A stretch of DNA of 10,741 bases from PFJX01 sp964646585 (GTDB lineage: Bacteria; Pseudomonadota; Gammaproteobacteria; Burkholderiales; Thiobacillaceae). The number at the start of each line of letters is the position of its first letter. Position 1 is the stretch's first letter. The DNA lies in NCBI GenBank assembly GCA_964646585.1, contig CAZYEY010000134.1:1-10741 (forward strand), written 5' to 3'. This document shows positions 6,590 to 10,741 of the stretch, in pieces. The position numbers and the translations under genes were made by a program. Below the pieces are notes generated by a model. It was not told the origin of the DNA. It did no database searches and was given only the letters and a program-made list of their open reading frames with translations.

Positions 6590-6958
6590 ATGAAGAACCA
6601 AGACCGCATCGTGGTGCTGACCGACGCGGTGCTGATTACCTGCATCGTCCAGCGCGGCGCCGCCGAGGAAGCGGTGCAGGCCGCGCGCAAGGCCGGCGCC
6701 CAGGGCGCCACCATCTTCTATGCCCGGGGCACGGGAGTGCGGCAGAAACACCTGGGCGTGCTGGGGGTGACCCTGTCGGCGGAGAAGGAAGTCATCTACA
6801 TCGTCGCCGCCTCCGACCAGGCCGACCGCATCTTCGAAAAGATCTACCTGGCAGCCAAGCTGGATACGCCGGGCATGGGCATGATCTACATGACGCCCCT
6901 TGAGAAAATGGCCACCTATGTGCCCGAGGAAATCGTCGAGCGTTTCGGACATGGCTAG
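6590..6958 (+). CDS. P-II-like regulatory protein 1
   Basis: About 122 residues with a P-II (GlnB-like) ferredoxin fold. ITCIVQRGAAEEAVQAARKA matches the first strand and helix. GATIFYARGTGVRQK corresponds to GMTVTEVKGFGRQKG of GlnB. IYIVAASDQADRIFEKIYLAAKL and GMGMIYMTPLEK correspond to the second strand-helix and the GDGKIF segment. The T-loop is much shorter than in GlnB and lacks the uridylylated Tyr motif, and GDGK is GMGM. Nucleotide or 2-oxoglutarate binding may therefore differ, and no amidation/uridylylation role can be assumed. The start is uncertain: the ATG at 6590 fits the fold best and an in-frame ATG at 6569 adds seven residues. The stop overlaps the next P-II-like gene. It follows zwf after about 80 bases; a link to pentose phosphate control is speculative. 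Confidence 0.78.
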   Translation: MKNQDRIVVLTDAVLITCIVQRGAAEEAVQAARKAGAQGATIFYARGTGVRQKHLGVLGVTLSAEKEVIYIVAASDQADRIFEKIYLAAKLDTPGMGMIYMTPLEKMATYVPEEIVERFGHG

Positions 6959-7295
6959 GACCATGCCCCCCAGCGACCGCTACAAGGTCATCCATTGCAT
7001 CCTCCCTGCCGGCCGGGCCCACGCCATGCTGGACCGTCTCAGGGAGGAGAAGGGCATCGCCAGCGTCTTCTTCCACCACTCCCGGGGCGGCGGCATCAGC
7101 ACCCGGAAAGGACGGGAGTCCTTCCACTACCTGGAACGGGAGATCGCCACCGTCCTGGTGCCGGAAGCCCGGGCCGACGAAATCTTCGAATTCATCTACT
7201 TCGCCTCCGGCGTGAATCAGCCCCATGCCGGCATGGTGCTGATGGAAAAGACCCGGCTCGCCATCCCCCTGCGCCTGCCGCAGACGGACATCTGA
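6951..7295 (+). CDS. P-II-like regulatory protein 2
   Basis: About 114 residues, close to GlnB in length, overlapping the previous gene by 8 bases. YKVIHCILPAGRAHAMLDRL is the first strand and helix, and GIASVFFHHSRGGGISTRKG corresponds to the strand and T-loop base of P-II proteins. IATVLVPEARADEIFEFIYF is the second strand-helix, and PHAGMVLMEKTRLAIPL replaces the GDGKIFV...RIRTG end. The nucleotide-binding glycines are thus largely changed. Expression is probably coupled to its neighbour, and the two may form a heteromeric trimer (inference). The start could also be the ATG at 6963. The family assignment is less secure than for protein 1. Confidence 0.65.
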   Translation: MARTMPPSDRYKVIHCILPAGRAHAMLDRLREEKGIASVFFHHSRGGGISTRKGRESFHYLEREIATVLVPEARADEIFEFIYFASGVNQPHAGMVLMEKTRLAIPLRLPQTDI

Positions 7296-7376
7296 CCCGA
7301 CGAAGACCCTACGGGCCGGCCCGGGAGGTGACAGGGCTTCCCCAGGCGGCGTTGGGCGGCATGGCCCGCTCTTGCC

Positions 7377-8336
7377 TCAGTGCCCCAGGCTTTCCTTCTC
7401 CATCAGGATGTAGGTGTTGTAGGCGTTGCGCCGGTTGGCCTCGGCGAAGGCAGGCAGGTTCTCGTATTTCGACCAGTCGGTCCTGGCGTAGGCCTCCTCG
7501 AAGGGCGCCAGGTCCGCCACCGCCTTGCCCATCTGTTCGCGCAGGTAGCGCAGGTAGTCCCGGGTCAGGGTCAGGTCGTCCATGGGAGCGCTGGAGGCAC
7601 CGCCGTGGCCCGGCACCAGAAGCTTCGGCTTGAGGGCGATAAGCTTGTCCAGGGCGGCCAGCCACTTGCCCGAATCGGCTTCGCCCACGAAAGGCACCCG
7701 GCCCTTGAACACCAGGTCGCCGGCGTAGAGCACGCCATCCTCTTCCACGTACAGCACCAGATCTTCGTCGGAATGGGCGGGGCCCACGTGGCGGATGCGG
7801 AAATGCAGGCCGCCCAGCTCGAAGTCGGTGTCCCCGGCGAGCCAGCGGTCGGGTTCCGGGAAGCGCTGGGTCTTGTCGTTGATCCACCGGCCCAGGATGT
7901 CCTTGCGCTGGGCGAAGCGCAGCTTCGCCGCCTCGGAGCCCACCACGCCCTTGCCGCCCTGGTGGGCCCAGATCTCCGCCCCCAGGTCCTTGAATACCTG
8001 GATGCCGTAGTAATGGTCGGCGTGGTAGTGGCTGACGATGACCCGCTTGATGGGCTGCTTCGTCACGGCGCGGATGCGCATCACCATGGCCTGGGCCAGG
8101 GAAGGGGAGCCCAGGGTGTCGAACACCACCACCCCGGCGGGGGTGACCACGAAGCCGGCGTTGGACATGAAGCCCTGGTTCGCGGTGCTGGCGGCCCCGG
8201 CCAGGCCGGGAATGAAATAGCTGTGGGCGGCCAGCTTCACCGCCTTCACCGGGACCGTGACCGGGGGGTAGGCAGTTCCGGCGGCCAGGAGCTGGGGAGA
8301 GAAGAAAAGACAGAGGATGAATAAAAGTGAGCGCAT
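7377..8336 (-). CDS. SoxH-like metallo-beta-lactamase-fold hydrolase, exported
   Basis: This 319-residue protein has a signal peptide (MRSLLFILCLFFSPQLLAAG) and so acts in the periplasm. Zinc ligands of the metallo-beta-lactamase fold are all present: HYHADH at residues 103-108, His188 in GPAHSDEDL, Asp207 in YAGDLVFKGRVPF and His244 in PGHGG. The pattern resembles the SoxH/quinoprotein-relay zinc hydrolase group found near sulfur oxidation or PQQ-enzyme genes. The substrate is unknown and no sox genes are in view. The ATG at 8336 is preferred to the ATG at 8345 because CGGGA then lies at normal ribosome-site distance. The gene is convergent with the P-II-like pair, with an 81-base gap holding no clear terminator, and divergent from the GyrI-like gene. 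Confidence 0.92.
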   Translation of the reverse strand: MRSLLFILCLFFSPQLLAAGTAYPPVTVPVKAVKLAAHSYFIPGLAGAASTANQGFMSNAGFVVTPAGVVVFDTLGSPSLAQAMVMRIRAVTKQPIKRVIVSHYHADHYYGIQVFKDLGAEIWAHQGGKGVVGSEAAKLRFAQRKDILGRWINDKTQRFPEPDRWLAGDTDFELGGLHFRIRHVGPAHSDEDLVLYVEEDGVLYAGDLVFKGRVPFVGEADSGKWLAALDKLIALKPKLLVPGHGGASSAPMDDLTLTRDYLRYLREQMGKAVADLAPFEEAYARTDWSKYENLPAFAEANRRNAYNTYILMEKESLGH

Positions 8337-8398
8337 GGCGGCCATTCCCGGCGTAGTGGTGGAGGATGGACCGGCAGGCCGGCCCCTGGTTCACGGGG

Positions 8399-8404
8399 AT
8401 TATA
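8399..8404 (-). promoter_or_regulatory. Candidate -10 box of the metallo-hydrolase gene
   Basis: The minus strand carries a perfect TATAAT about 60 bases upstream of the hydrolase start, in a very GC-rich gap. The -35 position has only a weak match (AGAAGG at 17 bases), so this is a candidate sigma-70 promoter only. Confidence 0.35.
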
Positions 8405-8468
8405 GGAAGCCAGGGTGGGTTCCTTCTGTAGTATCTTCCGACGGTTTCCAGCCCCATTGCCTGCCACC

Positions 8469-9002
8469 GTGGCCCTGAAAAAGTTCCTGCCTTTCCTTCT
8501 GGCCTTCGTGCTGCCCCTGGTGCTGATTTATGCCTGGTGGGGGGGCTTCAACGAGGCCGAGATCGGGGAGACCACGGCCGGCCCTTACACCTACGTCTAC
8601 CTGGAGCAAAAGGGGGACTACTCCAAGCTGCCGGAACTGGCCGGCGAGGTGCGCAAGGAGATGGATGCAGCCGGCATCGCCCCCGGCAAGCCCATCACCG
8701 TGCTCTATTCGAACCCGGATCTGGTGGACGTGGGCGAGCGTGTCGGCCGCACCGGTTTCCTGGTGGGGCCCGATGTCCAGGTGAAGCCGCCCTTGATGCT
8801 GGACACCATCCCCGCCCGGCGGGTTCTCGCCGTGCGGGTCCAGGCTGGCAGCCTGCTGGCGCCGGGCAAGGCCTACCTGGCCTTGGATCGCCATCTCCAG
8901 GCCCAGGGCCGGGGCATCCACATGCCCACGGTGGAAATCTACGAGCCGTCGGACAGCCCCATGTCCATGGGGCGGCTGACCGTCGAGATGGCGCTGCCTT
9001 GA
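8469..9002 (+). CDS. Membrane-anchored GyrI-like small-molecule-binding domain protein
   Basis: About 177 residues: one N-terminal membrane helix (KKFLPFLLAFVLPLVLIYAW, residues 4-23) and then a domain resembling GyrI/SOUL-type effector-binding folds. Visible hallmarks are GPYTYVYLEQKGDYSKLPEL, a strand-helix with APGKPITVLYSNPD, a middle TIPARRVLAVRVQAGSL and the C-terminal PTVEIYEPSD. In this family the fold binds small molecules or proteins; no catalytic residue is evident. The start is ambiguous: GTG 8469 gives the usual short KK-hydrophobic N-terminus but has no ribosome site, whereas GTG 8415 has AGGAAG at 5 bases and TTG 8457 is also in frame. The CobD-like gene starts 10 bases after the stop, so they probably share a transcript. 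Confidence 0.72.
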   Translation: MALKKFLPFLLAFVLPLVLIYAWWGGFNEAEIGETTAGPYTYVYLEQKGDYSKLPELAGEVRKEMDAAGIAPGKPITVLYSNPDLVDVGERVGRTGFLVGPDVQVKPPLMLDTIPARRVLAVRVQAGSLLAPGKAYLALDRHLQAQGRGIHMPTVEIYEPSDSPMSMGRLTVEMALP

Positions 9003-9012
9003 GGACTGGTCC

Positions 9013-9909
9013 ATGAGTCTGTTCGCGGTGCTGGCCGCCCTGGCCCTGGAGTACCGCTGGCCCGAGCGGCCCGAACAGCCCCGCCGGCGGGCCGGGGATT
9101 GGCTGGCCTGGCTGCTGGAGAACCTCAACGCCGGCGGCGAGCAGCACGGCGCCCTGGCCTGGACCCTGGGCGCCCTGCTGCCCGCCATGGCGGCGGCGGG
9201 CGTCGCGGCCCTGCTGGGTGGGCTATGGCATCCCCTGGGCTGGGTCTTCGACGTGGTGGTCCTCTATTTCTGTCTGGGCTTCAAGGCAGCCTCCTTCCAT
9301 GCCGCGGCCATCATGGGGATGCTGGACGAGGGGGATGCCGAGGCGGCCCGGGCCCAGCTCACCGCCTGGCGGCCGGGCATCCTCGCCGGGGCGGACCGGG
9401 ATTCCCTGCTGCGCCAGGTCCTGGAGGAGACCCTGCGCCAGTCCCTGGTGCGCCTGTTCGGCGTGCTGTTCTGGTTCCTCGTCTTTGGCGGCGCCGGCGC
9501 GCTGCTCTACCTGCTCACCCGCCTGGCCCGGGACCGCTGGCACGGCGAGCCCGCCTTCGGCCAGTTCAGCCGGCGCATGGCCGGCTGGCTGGACTGGCTG
9601 CCGGTGCGGGCCGTGGCCTTCAGCTTCGCCATCGCCGGTAATTTCCAGGATGCGGTGGAGTCCTGGCGCGGTCAGGCCCGGGGCTGGGGCGACGAGAACG
9701 ATGGCATCCTGCTGGCGGCTGGCGCCGGCGCCCTGGGCCTGCGACTGGGCGGCGACATCCGCCTGCCCGCCGGGGAACTGGCCAGGCCCCGCCTGGGCCT
9801 GGGGGAGCCCCCCGGCCCCGATGCCGTGGATGCGCTGGTGGCCCTGGTCTGGCGCGCCGCCCTGATCTGGGTCGCGGTGTTGGGCCTGCTCTGGCTGGGC
9901 AGCCTGTAG
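9013..9909 (+). CDS. CobD/CbiB/AmpE-like integral membrane protein
   Basis: This 298-residue membrane protein resembles the CobD/CbiB superfamily. FDVVVLYFCLGFKAASFHA is followed by a helix with EGDAEAARAQLTAW. A hydrophobic LFGVLFWFLVFGGAGALLYLL comes next, then WLDWLPVRAVAFSFAIAGNF and the late AGALGLRLGG. It has four or five membrane segments (near residues 49-70, 77-90, 150-172 and 272-296). In true cobinamide-phosphate synthases the middle segment carries an ES-AEN-SDG-xAPLF motif; here the corresponding region is EETLRQSLVRLFGVLFW, so the cobalamin function is doubtful and an AmpE-like regulatory role is as likely. The start has a GAGG ribosome site overlapping the previous stop. No other cobalamin gene is in view. 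Confidence 0.75.
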   Translation: MSLFAVLAALALEYRWPERPEQPRRRAGDWLAWLLENLNAGGEQHGALAWTLGALLPAMAAAGVAALLGGLWHPLGWVFDVVVLYFCLGFKAASFHAAAIMGMLDEGDAEAARAQLTAWRPGILAGADRDSLLRQVLEETLRQSLVRLFGVLFWFLVFGGAGALLYLLTRLARDRWHGEPAFGQFSRRMAGWLDWLPVRAVAFSFAIAGNFQDAVESWRGQARGWGDENDGILLAAGAGALGLRLGGDIRLPAGELARPRLGLGEPPGPDAVDALVALVWRAALIWVAVLGLLWLGSL

Positions 9910-9935
9910 GGCCTCCACGACACGTATCCGCGTCC

Positions 9936-10030
9936 CACGCAGGCTCACCGGATGAGCCTGGACCGTGCCATGCTGCAAGCGCGTGGCTTGCACGCAGAAG
10001 CTGCCCTCGCGGCAGGAAGGGAGATGAAGC
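9936..10030 (+). promoter_or_regulatory. Three-hairpin leader upstream of the last gene
   Basis: Three hairpins with 5-base loops stand in a row. An 8-bp stem pairs CAGGCTCA (9940-9947) with TGAGCCTG (9953-9960). A 7-bp stem pairs TGCAAGC (9974-9980) with GCTTGCA (9986-9992). A 5-bp stem pairs CTGCC (10001-10005) with GGCAG (10011-10015), directly before the ribosome site AGGAAGGGAG. CACGCAG occurs twice (9936 and 9991), and GCGTG in the second loop (9981-9985) could pair with either CACGC, giving alternative folds. No T tract follows any stem, so these are not standard intrinsic terminators. It does not match a riboswitch class I recognise, including the cobalamin riboswitch. Confidence 0.4.
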
Positions 10031-10741
10031 ATGAGCGAATTTGAACTGTCCTCCAATCTCCAGGCACTGAAAACCGCCCTTGCGCCGGTGCTCGCCCGCC
10101 TGCGTGCGGCCCTGGCGGCCCGGGAATCCGCCAGCCTGCCCTGCCCGGACATGGTGGAGGAAGTGGAATGGCATGGGGCGCGCATGGCAGAGGAGATCCA
10201 GCGCCTGAAAACCCTCGTCAACGAGACCCTGGCCCCCGCGGCCTTGGCGGATGGCCGGGCCGAACAGGCGGAGCGGGCCGCCAGGGCGCTGCTGGCCTGG
10301 ATCGATGCCTGGGCAGCGCGCATGGCGGAAGTGGAGCGCCTGCAGCCCGCCCCCGACGAACGGGACGCCCGCGACTGGCTGGCGGCCGCCTACCGGCGCA
10401 CCCTTGGCGAGTTGTCCGCCGGGCTAGAAGCCCTGCTGCGCATCCTGGAAGACCCGCAGGGCGAGCTGGCCCGGCGCGGCCTGCCCACGGAAGGGCCGTT
10501 TACCCTGCGGCTGGCCGTCACCCTGACGGCGGGCCCGGAAGTGGACGCGCTGGCCGACTGGTCCAGGCGATGGATCCGGCGAATTCAACCCGGCGCGCGG
10601 CGCCCCCGCCGCCACGGCCGGGGCTTCTGGGGCTGGGTGGGCGCAACCGCCCTGGGCAGGTGGATCGGACGGGACCTGGCGGGCGACGGTAGAGGGCAGG
10701 AGCGGGGACATTTTCCGGGTTCCGCGCCCGTCACCTATCCC
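10031..10741 (+). CDS. Unrecognised helical protein, partial (runs off the right edge)
   Basis: An open frame of 237 codons with no stop before the window end. The ATG at 10031 has a very strong ribosome site (AGGAAGGGAG about 8 bases upstream) and a normal high-GC codon pattern, so I take it as real. The product starts MSEFELSSNLQALKTALAP. Residues 1-145 are Ala/Leu/Glu/Arg-rich and probably helical. A strand-like stretch (PFTLRLAVTLTAGPEV) follows near 157-172. A basic, Trp/Gly-rich segment (RRPRRHGRGFWGWVGATALG, near 190-210) could be membrane-active or protein-binding. No signal peptide and no motif that I can name. It is on the same strand as the CobD-like gene, separated by the hairpin-bearing spacer. 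Confidence 0.72.
   Translation, partial: MSEFELSSNLQALKTALAPVLARLRAALAARESASLPCPDMVEEVEWHGARMAEEIQRLKTLVNETLAPAALADGRAEQAERAARALLAWIDAWAARMAEVERLQPAPDERDARDWLAAAYRRTLGELSAGLEALLRILEDPQGELARRGLPTEGPFTLRLAVTLTAGPEVDALADWSRRWIRRIQPGARRPRRHGRGFWGWVGATALGRWIGRDLAGDGRGQERGHFPGSAPVTYP

Noticed and set aside
4957..6714. 585-codon open frame on the minus strand
   Set aside because: It is antisense to zwf, has a low-complexity His/Gly/Val-rich product, and zwf on the other strand has full family motifs. A shadow of high-GC codon bias.
7312..7323. 12-base palindrome CGGGCCGGCCCG in the convergent gap, as a possible terminator
   Set aside because: A palindrome with no loop and no T tract cannot act as an intrinsic terminator; such runs are common in GC-rich DNA.
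9910..10030. Cobalamin riboswitch next to the CobD-like gene
   Set aside because: No B12-box-like conserved core is visible, the spacer is only 121 bases and the stems do not fit the class architecture. Mini-ykkC was also considered, but the loops lack the ACGR sequence.
9223..10323. 366-codon minus-strand open frame spanning the hairpin leader
   Set aside because: It lies opposite the CobD-like gene and the last gene, both with ribosome sites and family-like or coherent products; its own product is Gln/Ala/Gly-rich and unlike known proteins.

Overview
The window is a GC-rich, densely coding chromosomal segment. The protein set and the codon use (strong G/C at third positions) suggest a motile betaproteobacterium, perhaps of the Rhodocyclales/Nitrosomonadales type. 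That placement is an inference from gene style, not from a phylogenetic marker. I see no mobile element, tRNA, rRNA or CRISPR array. No gap between genes exceeds about 125 bases.

Layout from left to right. (1) The 5' part of glgA (glycogen synthase) is on the minus strand and runs off the left edge. It is divergent from an Aer-like chemoreceptor with an FAD-type PAS domain, HAMP and signalling domain. (2) A signal-peptide-bearing DsrE-fold protein on the minus strand ends 3 bases from the receptor gene. It is divergent from a two-gene operon of an ECF sigma factor and a membrane protein. That membrane protein looks like an anti-sigma domain, one transmembrane helix and a second DsrE-like domain. 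The region between the two transcription units carries back-to-back GGAATA/GAAATA-N16-CGTC elements, as expected for ECF promoters. (3) A short-type 6-phosphogluconate dehydrogenase and zwf form an oxidative pentose phosphate operon. It is preceded by a near-consensus sigma-28 (FliA) promoter that shares 12 of 12 fixed bases and its spacing with the element upstream of the chemoreceptor. (4) Two overlapping genes encode short P-II-like proteins with altered loops. (5) A minus-strand SoxH-like metallo-beta-lactamase-fold hydrolase is divergent from a membrane-anchored GyrI-like domain protein, which is followed 10 bases later by a CobD/CbiB/AmpE-like membrane protein. (6) A 121-base spacer with three 5-nt-loop hairpins leads into an unrecognised helical protein that runs off the right edge.

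The most interesting part is region 2. A sigma factor appears to be controlled by an anti-sigma whose periplasmic sensor is a DsrE-like domain. An exported free paralog of that domain is transcribed divergently from an apparently matching promoter. This suggests a self-contained envelope signalling loop, possibly sensing sulfur or redox state. The second point is a putative flagellar-sigma promoter ahead of gnd-zwf, which would tie NADPH/pentose phosphate flux to motility.
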